Origin: Bog-756 sp963703145
GTDB taxonomy: Bacteria; Actinomycetota; Acidimicrobiia; Acidimicrobiales; RAAP-2
Reading direction: 5' to 3'
Assembly (NCBI GenBank): GCA_963703145.1
Contig: OY969793.1
Coordinates: forward strand, 3,534,001 to 3,598,000
DNA length: 64,000 nt
In this document: positions 8,914 through 17,928 of the stretch, piece by piece
Layout of the letters: the number at the start of each line of letters is the position of its first letter
How positions within the stretch are numbered: the first letter of the stretch is position 1
The notes under the pieces: generated by a model
Seen by the model: only the letters and a program-made list of their open reading frames with translations
Told to the model about the DNA's origin: nothing
Databases searched by the model: none
Translations under genes and position numbers: made by a program

Positions 8914-11079
8914 GTGGACCGGAGACTCTTTCTCAAGTTGCTGGGGGCAGGTACGGGGTCGGCAACCTTGGCCTCATGTGGAGACCGCACCCTGACGACG
9001 ACCCTCGGTCAGGTGGCGGCGGCGAGTGCCACTGTCGACGCGGCGGTGTCGGCGTTCATTGCCCACCCGCCCTTCTCGTTCAACTACGCCGGCCAGCCGT
9101 CGACGAGCCTCCTGCCACAGTGGCGAGTGACCAGGCGGACCATCAGTTCCTCCAAGGGGCGGTCCGAGCAATCGGTCACCTGGTGGGCGCCGTCTGGAGA
9201 CCTTCGGGTACGGGCGGCAGTCGTTGCCTACGAGACGTTCGGGGCCATCGAATGGAAGGTGTCGTTTACCAATCCCTCGTCAACGACGTCACAGCGATTG
9301 AGTGCGGTGCTGGCCGCGGACACCATCGTCAACGGGTCACCCACGACACCGTATTCCCTTCACCACTTCAATGGCAGCTCGCAGCAAGCCGATGATTACG
9401 CACCGCAGACCTCGCTTCTGGCTCTGGGTAGGGCACAACTCCTGTTCCCTCTGGGCGGTCGGCCGTCGAACGGCACGTGGCCCTATTTCAATATCTCCTG
9501 GGGTGACCGAGGAGCCATGGTCGCGATCGGCTGGCCGGGACAATGGACCACCCAACTGCTCGTCGACGAGCATGAGGGCCTGCGCCTCAAGGCTGGGATG
9601 ACGTCTGCTGACCCACTACGAAATAGTTACGGGGACATCGCTGATGCGATGCTCCTGGACGCTGTCTTGGAACCAGGTGAGATGGTACGGACACCCCTCA
9701 TCGTCCTGATGCCGTGGAGCGCCGATAGCTGGTTGGCCGCACAGAACAAGTGGCGGAGATGGATGGTCGAATACAACCTGCCGCGCTTTGGAGGGAGCCT
9801 CCCGACGCCTATCACTCCCACGACCGGTGGCCTGAGCCTCTTTCCCAACCACGCAGAAGAGGCCTCGGCGGTGCATTCCTATGTTCAGCGAGGGACCACC
9901 CGGGACCACGGTGGCTTCTACACGCACTGGTGGGTGGACGCCGGGTGGTATGCCATCCCGAGCGGGCTACCCAATGGTTGGTCCGAGGATTGGGGCAATG
10001 GTGTGGGGAATTGGTTCCCAGACCCAAAGCGCTTCCCGCAGGGGATGAGGCCGACGTTCCAGCGGGCCAGGGATCATGGCATGAAGTCCGTGTTGTGGAG
10101 TGAACCAGAGAGGGTGGGGATCGCCACCGAATTGTTCGACAAACACCGGGATTGGCTCATCGAGCCGCCGGATCCGGTCGCAGACGCCAGCTTCCTCCTC
10201 GACTTCGGCAATGCCGACGCCTGGGCCTGGTTGGTGGAGCGCTTTGACTCCATCATCACCGACCAAGCCGCTCAAGGCCACGAACTCAACGTGTTCCGCC
10301 AAGACTTCAACATGGACCCGCTCGACTACTGGAACGCGAAAGACGTGCCGGGCCGAAGCGGTATGACCCAGGTGAAGCACGTGACCGGTCATCTCGCCTT
10401 TTGGGATGAGTTGCGCAAGCGCCATCCTCAGATGTGGATCGACAGCTGCGCCTCGGGCGGCCGACGCAACGACCTCGAAACGATGCGTCGCTCGCTCCCC
10501 CTCTTGCGGAGCGACTATCAGTTCGAGCCGACCGGCAACCAATGCCATACCTACGGGATATCGCTGTGGCTTCCGTACTACGGGACCGGCGTCGGGCCCC
10601 AAACCACCAGTGACGGTGCCTGGGGTCCGGGCCAGTACGTGGTCCGGAGCTCCCTTGCCCCGAGCTATGCCTCGAGCGTCGTCGTAAGCACCGCGAGCGA
10701 GGACGACTGGGTGCTGCTCCGCACCATGAACGAGGAATTCGTGCGGATCCAAGACGACCTGTTGTACAGCGATTTTTATCCCCTCACGGAGTTCAGCCTC
10801 GAGAATGACGTGTGGATGGCCTTCCAGTTCGACCGCCCCGCCGAGGGGAGCGGTGTGGTCCTTGCCTTTCGCCGGCCCGACGCCCAGGCGGCGACGATGC
10901 GATTCAACCTGCACGGCCTGGATGCACGGGGGCAGTACCGGATCGAAAACTTCGACGTGGGCGACACCGAACTGTTGTCCGGAGCGAGCCTGATGCACCA
11001 AGGCCTGGAGGTTTCGCTCGTGGACCCGCCGGCTTCGGCCATCGTCCACTACGAGCGGTTCCCCGGTACGTCGACGTAG
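8914..11079 (+). CDS. GH36-type alpha-galactosidase-like protein, exported lipoprotein
   Basis: Predicted alpha-galactosidase (clan GH-D), about 721 residues. The N-terminus DRRLFLKLLGAGTGSATLASCG has a twin-Arg pair, a hydrophobic stretch and a Cys-preceded lipobox, so it is probably exported and lipid-anchored. Order: beta-sandwich N-terminal domain, TIM barrel (from about residue 300, HWWVDAGWY), C-terminal beta domain. FRQDFN supplies nucleophile D464 (family form KWDxN) and SCASGGRRND supplies acid/base D520. GTG 8914 lies 8-9 bases after AGGGGGAG; an alternative GTG at 8905 overlaps that site. The neighbours act on other plant or fungal sugars. It is convergent with the GH1 gene at 11206. 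Confidence 0.82.
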   Translation: MDRRLFLKLLGAGTGSATLASCGDRTLTTTLGQVAAASATVDAAVSAFIAHPPFSFNYAGQPSTSLLPQWRVTRRTISSSKGRSEQSVTWWAPSGDLRVRAAVVAYETFGAIEWKVSFTNPSSTTSQRLSAVLAADTIVNGSPTTPYSLHHFNGSSQQADDYAPQTSLLALGRAQLLFPLGGRPSNGTWPYFNISWGDRGAMVAIGWPGQWTTQLLVDEHEGLRLKAGMTSADPLRNSYGDIADAMLLDAVLEPGEMVRTPLIVLMPWSADSWLAAQNKWRRWMVEYNLPRFGGSLPTPITPTTGGLSLFPNHAEEASAVHSYVQRGTTRDHGGFYTHWWVDAGWYAIPSGLPNGWSEDWGNGVGNWFPDPKRFPQGMRPTFQRARDHGMKSVLWSEPERVGIATELFDKHRDWLIEPPDPVADASFLLDFGNADAWAWLVERFDSIITDQAAQGHELNVFRQDFNMDPLDYWNAKDVPGRSGMTQVKHVTGHLAFWDELRKRHPQMWIDSCASGGRRNDLETMRRSLPLLRSDYQFEPTGNQCHTYGISLWLPYYGTGVGPQTTSDGAWGPGQYVVRSSLAPSYASSVVVSTASEDDWVLLRTMNEEFVRIQDDLLYSDFYPLTEFSLENDVWMAFQFDRPAEGSGVVLAFRRPDAQAATMRFNLHGLDARGQYRIENFDVGDTELLSGASLMHQGLEVSLVDPPASAIVHYERFPGTST

Positions 11080-11205
11080 GCAGCTCTAGGCCGAACCTGT
11101 GGAATCGTGGGCCGACCAACCGGCCACCGTCGTCGGACACGCCGGGCCGAACGGGCATTGTCTCCGGTCAGGTACCAGCTGTCGCCACGTCGTGCCCAGT
11201 GCCGC

Positions 11206-12471
11206 TCAGCCAGCTACCCCCTCGGGCAGTGGCGCCAACAAGCTGTTTGTCCGGGCGACCGCCCCGTACCACGACGCGCTGGGCTTGGGACGGCGAGCGA
11301 ATGTCTCGCGATCGACGCTGTGGAGTCCGAACTTGGGCCGAAACCCGTGCTCCCACTCGAAGTTGTCGAGCAGGCTCCACACGAAGTATCCGCGTACGTC
11401 TACGCCGTCATCGAGGGCGCGCCGGACGCCTCGCAACACTTCAGCCAGGTAGGTGATGCGCTCGGCGTCGTCGTCGGTGGCGATGCCGCTCTCCGTCAGG
11501 AGCACCGGCACACCGGTCATCGCCGCCGCCCGCCGAGCGCAATGCTCGACGCCCTGCGGCCAGTACTCGTATCCCATTTGGGTCGTGGGCACCCCCGGCT
11601 CGTTCGGAGCCTGACCTTCGGGCCCGAAGTGCACGCGCGAGTAGCACTGGACCCCGATGAAGTCGTCGCCTTCGGTTGCCCGAAAGAACCTGTCCTCCAG
11701 GATCTCCTGGGCCGCCTCGAGTACGTCCTCCCCGCCCGGATCGGCCACCATCTCGTCCATGGACAGCGTCAGACCCACTGGGAAGTTGCCAGGTCCCGAC
11801 CGCAGGGCGTCGACGCCCATGCGATGTGCTCGCACGATCGACTCGTTGATCGCAAGATGGTGGGCAAAGTTGTCCTCCACCGAGGACGAGGAGATCTCAC
11901 GGCCGTATCCCCGCAGGCCGATCAGATTGAGCTCGTTGATCGTGCACGCATAGCCGATGAGATCACCGAGATGGGCTGTCGATCGGGACACGAAGCGGGA
12001 GAATCTCTCCGGAGCATCGGCGGCCTCCCACCCGCCGAGCGCGGTGAGCCAGTTCGGAGTGGTGAAGTGGTGGAAGGTCACCACGGGCAGGATGCCCTGT
12101 TCGCGGCACGCTGCACAGATCCGGCGGTAGTACTCCAATGCCGCGTTGGAGAACTCGCCTTCCGCCGGTTCGATCCGGCTCCACTCGAGTGAGAACCGAT
12201 AGGCCCCAAGTCCCATGGCGGCCACAAGTCCGACATCCTCGGGCCAGCGGTGTAGCGAGTCGCATGCGTCCCCGCTGGATTCGGCGTAACCGAAGCTCGG
12301 GTCGTGCTCACGGACCCACGAGTCGTTATTGACGTTGCCGCCCTCGATCTGATGGGCGGCGGTCGCTGCGCCCCAGAGGAAGCCCTTGGGAAAGCTGAAT
12401 TCTGCAATTGGGGTATCGACTCGGCTCACCACGAGCACCGTAGTGCCCGACGCTTGTCGACGGTGAGCCAT
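11206..12471 (-). CDS. GH1 family beta-glucosidase
   Basis: Intracellular family 1 glycosidase of about 421 residues that hydrolyses beta-glucosides or related disaccharides. Signatures: FPKGFLWGAATAAHQIEG at residues 27-44, YRFSLEWSRIEP near 91-102, acid/base E180 in TINELN (the usual NEP has Leu in place of Pro), nucleophile E327 in LLTESGIAT, and VRGYFVWSLLDNFEW near the C-terminus. The start is uncertain: ATG 12471 is used, but a GTG about 15 codons later (VSRVDTP) would also give a normal length. It is divergent from the GH38 gene with about 80 bp between them, so the two may share control. Confidence 0.9.
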   Translation of the reverse strand: MAHRRQASGTTVLVVSRVDTPIAEFSFPKGFLWGAATAAHQIEGGNVNNDSWVREHDPSFGYAESSGDACDSLHRWPEDVGLVAAMGLGAYRFSLEWSRIEPAEGEFSNAALEYYRRICAACREQGILPVVTFHHFTTPNWLTALGGWEAADAPERFSRFVSRSTAHLGDLIGYACTINELNLIGLRGYGREISSSSVEDNFAHHLAINESIVRAHRMGVDALRSGPGNFPVGLTLSMDEMVADPGGEDVLEAAQEILEDRFFRATEGDDFIGVQCYSRVHFGPEGQAPNEPGVPTTQMGYEYWPQGVEHCARRAAAMTGVPVLLTESGIATDDDAERITYLAEVLRGVRRALDDGVDVRGYFVWSLLDNFEWEHGFRPKFGLHSVDRETFARRPKPSASWYGAVARTNSLLAPLPEGVAG

Positions 12472-12553
12472 CGGCGGCCCCCATCGGAGACGGTCCGGCG
12501 GACGCAGCCCCGTTGCCGGGAGGACCCGGTCCACCGGGGCCGGCCGCCATAGT

Positions 12554-15247
12554 GTGGGCGCTGTGGCTACCCGTCGTGTCGCGATCGTTCCTCACACTCA
12601 CTGGGATCGTGAGTGGTACCAGTCCTACCAGGAGTTCCGCCTGAATCTGGTCGACATGCTCGACGCCCTTCTGGTCCTGCTCGAATCCGACGACAGCTAC
12701 CCCTATTTCATGTTGGACGGACAGATGGCCGTCGTTGACGACTATCTCGAGGTTCGTCCCGAGAACGAGGAGCGTCTGCGGGTGCTGGCCACCGCCGGGC
12801 GTATCGGCATGGGGCCCTGGTACATCCTGATGGACGAGTTCCTGACCTCCGGTGAGGCGATGATCCGCAATCTGCAGATGGGACGCCGCCGTGCCGCGGC
12901 GTTCGGCGGTGCCATCGACGTCGGCTACCTGCCCGACATGTTCGGTCACATCGCCCAGATGCCGCAGATTCTCCGATTGGCCGGACTCACCAATGCCGTC
13001 GTCTGGCGCGGTGTGCCCTCTGGGGTCACCGGCTCCGGGTTTTTCTGGGAGGCACCCGATGGCTCCACCATTCGGGCCGAGTACCTTGTGACCGGTTACA
13101 GCAATGGCGCCACTCTCCCTGATGATGCCAAGGCACTGGTGGAACGTCTTGAGGGCCACCTCGAAGAGGTGGGGGATCTGGTCGGCGATGAGTTGCTGTA
13201 CATGAACGGATCCGACCATCTCTTCCCCCAGCCCTGGCTGGGTCCTGTCGTCGCCGAGGCCAACCAGGTCCAGGACCGCCTCGACCTACGGATCACCTCC
13301 CTTCCCGACTACCTGGCCGGTGCGCCAAGAGACGGTCTGACGTGCTGGAAGGGCGAGCTTCGTTCGGGTTTTCGGGCCGATATGTTGATGGGCGTCACGT
13401 CGAACCGCGTGGACGTGAAGCGCCTGGGCGAGTCAGCCGTGCGCGAGTTGGAACAGAGGGCCGAGCCGCTGGCCGCCCTCTTCCAAGAGCCGTCAGAGTG
13501 GCCACAACGACAACTCGAGCTGGCGTGGAAGGAGATCGTACGCAACTCGGCCCACGACTCCATCTGTGCCTGCTCGGTGGACGACGTCGTCGATGCCGTC
13601 CTGCACCGTTACGCCGAGGCCCGCACCATCGCCACAGGACTGGCGGGGCGGGCGACAAGGTCGCTGGCCCGGTCGCTGACCCAGCCTGGTTCCTATGTGC
13701 TCAACCCAGCCCACCGTCCCCGGTCGGGGGTCGTCGAGCTAGTGATCGGAGCGCTCGAGCCACCTGGCGCCAACGTGCAGGTGCTAGCCGAGCACACCGG
13801 CAATGCGGGTGGAGCGGTGCTCGACGCCGACACCGTCCGTTCCATCTTCGAGATGATGCAGAGTCCCCAGATCGATCACGACTCGTGGCTGCACGACATC
13901 GTCATCGAGGAAGGCGCTGAGGGCGTCGACATCACCTTCTGGGTTGGTGCCGATGAACGTCACGACGCACCCATCGCCCGGGCCAAGCGGGACGTTTACG
14001 CACTGCTGAAGGCCCGGCCCGACGCCGTGTTTCGACTCGGCCTGCACCAGCCGGTCGAGCGCCGCATTGTGGCCCGCATGGCCGAGGTGCCCGGCTACGG
14101 GTGGCGGCCGTTCGAAGCGCTGGCGTTGACACACCCGGTGGTAACTGCCCAATCGGGACCATCGGTGTCACTCTCCAATGATCTGGTGTCGGTCGAAGTC
14201 GACGAGGTGTTCGGCACGTTCTCCCTCAACGGGCGGGCCGGGTACGGACGGCTGGTCGATGGCGGAGACCTGGGTGACTCGTACAACTACTCACCACCTC
14301 GACAGGACACCATCGTCGAGGCTCCGAGCTCGGTGTCGGTCAATGTGGTTGAGCAGGGACCGGTGCGGGGGAGGGTGGTGATCACCGCTAGCTATCTCTG
14401 GCCTGATCACATCGATGCCAGCTCCCAGACCCGCGTCGGGGAGCAACCCGTGGAGATTGAGACGATGCTCGAGCTGAGAGCGGACGAGCCGACGCTCCAG
14501 GTCACCACGACGTTCGTCAACCCGAGTCGCGACCACCGTCTGCGGGTGCACCTGCCGCTGCCCGAGCCGGCCCTGGCCTCACGGGCCGGATGCGCATTCG
14601 CGACTGTCGAGCGGGGACTCACTGCCGAGGGGCGCCCGGAAGAGTTTGGGTTGCCGACAGCGCCCGCCCGCCGCTTCGTGTCGGCGGGGACCCTCACCGT
14701 CGTCCTTGACGGGGTGTGCGAGTACGAACTCGTCGATATCGCGTCCACCCCCCTTGGGGAGGCCGCCTCGACTCTGTCGCTCACCGTGCTGCGTTCCACC
14801 GGAATGCTGTCCCGGGCTGGGATGGCCTACCGGCCCTTCCCAGCCGGTCCGACGACACCGGTCGAGGGCCTCCAGATGACCGGGCGGCCGATCTCGCTGC
14901 GCTACGCGTTGGCGGTCGGCGTCGATGACCCCTATGCCCTGGCCGATGACGTCCTCTTGCCACTCGAGGTCCTGACCAGCCAGGGGGGAGGTTTCCGTTC
15001 CCCGGTCGGGAGTGAGCTGCGCATTAGTGGCGCCGAGGTCAGCGCGGTTCGTCGGGAGGGTGGGGCACAGGAGGTGAGGGTGTACAACCCGTGGCCGGAC
15101 CCGACGACGGTGACCGTGGCCGGACGAGCCGGCTGGTTGGTCGACCTGCGTGGCTACCCCGAACGCCCCTTCGAAGGCTCGTTCGAGCTCCGCCCGTTCG
15201 GAATCGCCACTGCCCGGCTCCATAGCGCCGAGGCTGACCAGCGCTAG
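12554..15247 (+). CDS. GH38 alpha-mannosidase
   Basis: Zinc-dependent alpha-mannosidase of 897 residues. The metal site is visible as HTHWDREW (H16, D18), GYLPDMFGH (D128, the nucleophile and ligand position) and NSAHDSICACSVDD (H334, D335), in the order of family 38. A helical middle domain and a long beta-rich C-terminal domain follow. No signal peptide, so it probably acts on mannosides imported or made in the cell. The GTG at 12554 gives MGAVATRRVAIVPHTHWD; GTG 12563 is possible. Bacterial relatives include mannosylglycerate and 2-O-mannosyl hydrolases, so the exact substrate is open. Confidence 0.92.
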   Translation: MGAVATRRVAIVPHTHWDREWYQSYQEFRLNLVDMLDALLVLLESDDSYPYFMLDGQMAVVDDYLEVRPENEERLRVLATAGRIGMGPWYILMDEFLTSGEAMIRNLQMGRRRAAAFGGAIDVGYLPDMFGHIAQMPQILRLAGLTNAVVWRGVPSGVTGSGFFWEAPDGSTIRAEYLVTGYSNGATLPDDAKALVERLEGHLEEVGDLVGDELLYMNGSDHLFPQPWLGPVVAEANQVQDRLDLRITSLPDYLAGAPRDGLTCWKGELRSGFRADMLMGVTSNRVDVKRLGESAVRELEQRAEPLAALFQEPSEWPQRQLELAWKEIVRNSAHDSICACSVDDVVDAVLHRYAEARTIATGLAGRATRSLARSLTQPGSYVLNPAHRPRSGVVELVIGALEPPGANVQVLAEHTGNAGGAVLDADTVRSIFEMMQSPQIDHDSWLHDIVIEEGAEGVDITFWVGADERHDAPIARAKRDVYALLKARPDAVFRLGLHQPVERRIVARMAEVPGYGWRPFEALALTHPVVTAQSGPSVSLSNDLVSVEVDEVFGTFSLNGRAGYGRLVDGGDLGDSYNYSPPRQDTIVEAPSSVSVNVVEQGPVRGRVVITASYLWPDHIDASSQTRVGEQPVEIETMLELRADEPTLQVTTTFVNPSRDHRLRVHLPLPEPALASRAGCAFATVERGLTAEGRPEEFGLPTAPARRFVSAGTLTVVLDGVCEYELVDIASTPLGEAASTLSLTVLRSTGMLSRAGMAYRPFPAGPTTPVEGLQMTGRPISLRYALAVGVDDPYALADDVLLPLEVLTSQGGGFRSPVGSELRISGAEVSAVRREGGAQEVRVYNPWPDPTTVTVAGRAGWLVDLRGYPERPFEGSFELRPFGIATARLHSAEADQR

Positions 15248-15473
15248 CCGATCAGATGGTCATCGTGATCGATCGACCGCACCATGACTGGCGATGGAAT
15301 GCCGGGCGGGGAGGACAGTTGAGCACCGGCCGCCTAAGGTACGCCGTGGATCTGGCGTCTGCTGGGGAGCAGCCCGGTATCAGCGACGCTGCAGGGCATC
15401 ACAGGGGGAGCGATGGAAATGCTCGATGTGAATTGCCGAAACCCACGGGGGGTACCGCGCCGCCTCGTGGGGA

Positions 15474-16880
15474 ATGCTCGGCTGGCGGTCTCCGATCCGG
15501 CTGATGGCGGCAATGAGTGTGGTCGCTCTCACCATGGTCGTCTGGGTGGGAGCCGCATCGGCGTCGCCCTCATCGGTGCGAACGGCCAGTACCTCCGCCC
15601 GCGGCGTGACGAGGAACCACATCAACGTGGTCTTTCCCGTGGTGTCACTCAACTCGCTGGCCGGCAAGGAGGGATTCGCCTCGGATGCCGAATTTGGGGA
15701 ACAAACCAAGGCCATTGAACTCTTTGTCAAGCAGATCAATGGAGCGGGAGGGATCAACGGTCGGAAGATCAACCCCATTATCAGCAACTTCGACCCAACC
15801 AACGAGTCGCAAATGCGGGCCCTGTGCAAGACCTGGACCGAGGGGTCTCCGGCGGCGTTCGCTGTGTTGGACGGGCTGGGCGACTGGACCGGGGTTGACC
15901 AGCTCTGTATCACCCAGGAGGGCCACACCCCCTTGATCGGCGCGTGGACCACGGTCACCAAATGGACCGATCAAGGCTCCCCGTACCTGTGGTGGACCGG
16001 TCCCGATCAGACGACCATCCTCCAGGCGGTGGTCAACTGGGGCCTGAGCGCCCATCTGATCGGTGGCAGCGTGAAGGTGGGTGTCATCGCAGGAAACCGG
16101 GTCTCGGACCAGACCGCCCTCGACCGCTATCTCCTGCCCGATCTGCGGGATGCCGGCGTCACCCCGATCGTCAAGACCATCGACGCCAACCCCGACGACA
16201 CCGCCACTACCAACAACCAGGCCCCACTGGTGCTCCAGCAGCTCCGCACTGCTGGTGTCACCTCGGTCATCCCGTTGATGCCCTTCAACGTCTTCTATCC
16301 AGTGCTCCAGGCCGAGACGAACCAGCAGTACTTCCCCAAGCTCCTCCTCAGCGACTACGAGTCGAGCATCGAGACAGCTCTCGGGCTCCTTCCCGCTCCC
16401 TACGCCAAGGCTCTCGACGGCCAGGAGGGTGTGACCACCGAGACCCTTGGCGGCATCGACGACTCCCGTCCCGAGAGCCAGGGTGGATACGACACCGCAG
16501 TTCGTGGGTGCTGGAACACCTGGCACAAGGCGTACCCCCAAGTGCCCCCTGGGAACCTGAACGACTACATCGAGGAGCAGGGGCCCATCGTCGGCTGGTG
16601 TCAGGCAATCAACCTGTTTACCGCCGCGGCCCGGGCTGCGGGGTCCGATCTCAACCGACGGACGTTCGCCATCGCGATGAGCAAGCTCAAGAACACTCCG
16701 GGTACTTGGTCTCCCGTACTCAGCTATGGCCCGGACAAGCGTTACGGCCCGACCGAGTACCAGGTGGTAAAGCTTCACATCAACTCGCCGCCGTCGTCGT
16801 TGTGCAAGACCGGCATTGGCCCACTCCCGGCAACGTGCTGGGTGAGTGTCCATCCCTGGGAGCCTCTGCCCGCGGGCTGA
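15474..16880 (+). CDS. Periplasmic-binding protein of the branched-chain amino acid (Peripla_BP_6) type, orphan
   Basis: Secreted substrate-binding protein of 468 residues. A signal peptide is clear (residues about 10-35, VVALTMVVWVGAASAS). The mature part starts with INVVFPVVSLN and has GKEGFASDAEFGEQTKAIELFVKQIN-type features followed by GAGGINGRKI, typical of the LivJ/HAAT class I fold. No ABC permease or ATPase genes are in the window, so its partners must lie elsewhere, or it is a stand-alone sensor. The start is uncertain: ATG 15474 follows GTGGGG closely, and ATG 15504 is an alternative. The 226 bp upstream (15248-15473) contains no recognised gene. Confidence 0.85.
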   Translation: MLGWRSPIRLMAAMSVVALTMVVWVGAASASPSSVRTASTSARGVTRNHINVVFPVVSLNSLAGKEGFASDAEFGEQTKAIELFVKQINGAGGINGRKINPIISNFDPTNESQMRALCKTWTEGSPAAFAVLDGLGDWTGVDQLCITQEGHTPLIGAWTTVTKWTDQGSPYLWWTGPDQTTILQAVVNWGLSAHLIGGSVKVGVIAGNRVSDQTALDRYLLPDLRDAGVTPIVKTIDANPDDTATTNNQAPLVLQQLRTAGVTSVIPLMPFNVFYPVLQAETNQQYFPKLLLSDYESSIETALGLLPAPYAKALDGQEGVTTETLGGIDDSRPESQGGYDTAVRGCWNTWHKAYPQVPPGNLNDYIEEQGPIVGWCQAINLFTAAARAAGSDLNRRTFAIAMSKLKNTPGTWSPVLSYGPDKRYGPTEYQVVKLHINSPPSSLCKTGIGPLPATCWVSVHPWEPLPAG

Positions 16881-16933
16881 AGGGGCCGCGGGTCTGGCCA
16901 GTGGGTGGCTGTCGCCAAGCGCGCAGGCGTCAT

Positions 16934-16939
16934 TAGGCT
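16934..16939 (+). promoter_or_regulatory. -10 element of a leaderless transcript
   Basis: TAGGCT (TANNNT) lies 7 bases before the GTG at 16947, the spacing expected when transcription starts on the start codon. It supports that start over the upstream GTG at 16905. Confidence 0.4.
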
Positions 16940-16946
16940 CTGCACT

Positions 16947-17885
16947 GTGACCACAGTGGACGATCAGCGCCTCATCGCGACACAGGTGGAGACTCATGAG
17001 GCCGAGGTCTGGGCGCGTTGCTTCGAACTGGCCGCAGCCGTGCCCGGCAACCCGCTCGGTGCCGTCATTGACAGGAGCGGACCCTTCCCTCTACCGGCCC
17101 TCACCGCGGTCGATTCGAACTCCTTCAACCGGATCGTGGGGCTCGGCGTCACCGATCCCGCCGATTCCGACGCGATCGACAGGATCGTGACCTTCTATCG
17201 GGATCTGGGCCAGTTGAACTTCCGCGTCGAACTCGCTCCGGTGACTCCCCCGGATGTCGCTTCGTCTCTCGAGCGCGCCGGTCTCCTCCAGGTCTCAGAC
17301 GGAATGACCAAGGTCTGGCGCCGACTCGGGTCCCTGAAAGGGAGCATTGGCTCCACGGAGATAGAAGGAGTAGAAGACCTCGACCCTCTCGGCGGCGAGA
17401 CGTCACGGGATATCCGTCGGTTGAGCGCAACCGACGCCGAGCGGGTCGCCGCTCTCAACGTTCAGGCCTGGGGTGCCTGGCAGGCCAGGGTCTCACTCAG
17501 ACCCTGGTTCGCGGCCACGGTCGGACAGGGCGGGTTCGTCCACTATGGAGCCTTTGAGAATGACCAGCTCGTCTGCACCGGGGCGCTGGTCATCAACGGC
17601 CAGTTGGGATGGATAGGCTTCGACGCCACCCACCCGCGCCATCGATCACGACAGTTCCGCCGTTCCTTGACGCTTCGTCGGCTGGCCGACGCCCACGCCG
17701 CCGGTTGCACGATCATCCATGCTGAAGGGAGCACCGATCGTCTCAGCGACCGATCGCGGGTGCTCGACACGCTGTACGTCCGGACGATTCTTCGTTCATG
17801 GTGGCGAGCCCGGACCCGGGACATGAGGGCCACCGGGATTCGCCTCGATCGACCGACGGGACGATGCCCGGTCGGCGCGGGATGA
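16947..17885 (+). CDS. GNAT-like N-acetyltransferase, possibly degenerate
   Basis: About 312 residues with two halves. The C-terminal half (from IRRLSATDAERVAAL) has the GNAT strand/helix order and reads GWIGFDATHPRHRSRQFRRSLTL where motif A should be. The canonical R/Q-x-x-G-x-G/A acetyl-CoA loop is RHRSRQ here, with both glycines missing, so binding of acetyl-CoA is doubtful. The N-terminal half is the usual partner domain of two-domain GNAT proteins. The GTG start at 16947 is supported by a leaderless-type -10 element. It lies 43 bp before the broken PaaK-like gene on the same strand. Confidence 0.65.
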   Translation: MTTVDDQRLIATQVETHEAEVWARCFELAAAVPGNPLGAVIDRSGPFPLPALTAVDSNSFNRIVGLGVTDPADSDAIDRIVTFYRDLGQLNFRVELAPVTPPDVASSLERAGLLQVSDGMTKVWRRLGSLKGSIGSTEIEGVEDLDPLGGETSRDIRRLSATDAERVAALNVQAWGAWQARVSLRPWFAATVGQGGFVHYGAFENDQLVCTGALVINGQLGWIGFDATHPRHRSRQFRRSLTLRRLADAHAAGCTIIHAEGSTDRLSDRSRVLDTLYVRTILRSWWRARTRDMRATGIRLDRPTGRCPVGAG

Positions 17886-17928
17886 GCCCACTCGGTGCGA
17901 CGCCAGACAGCACCGGGAATCCCGCCTC

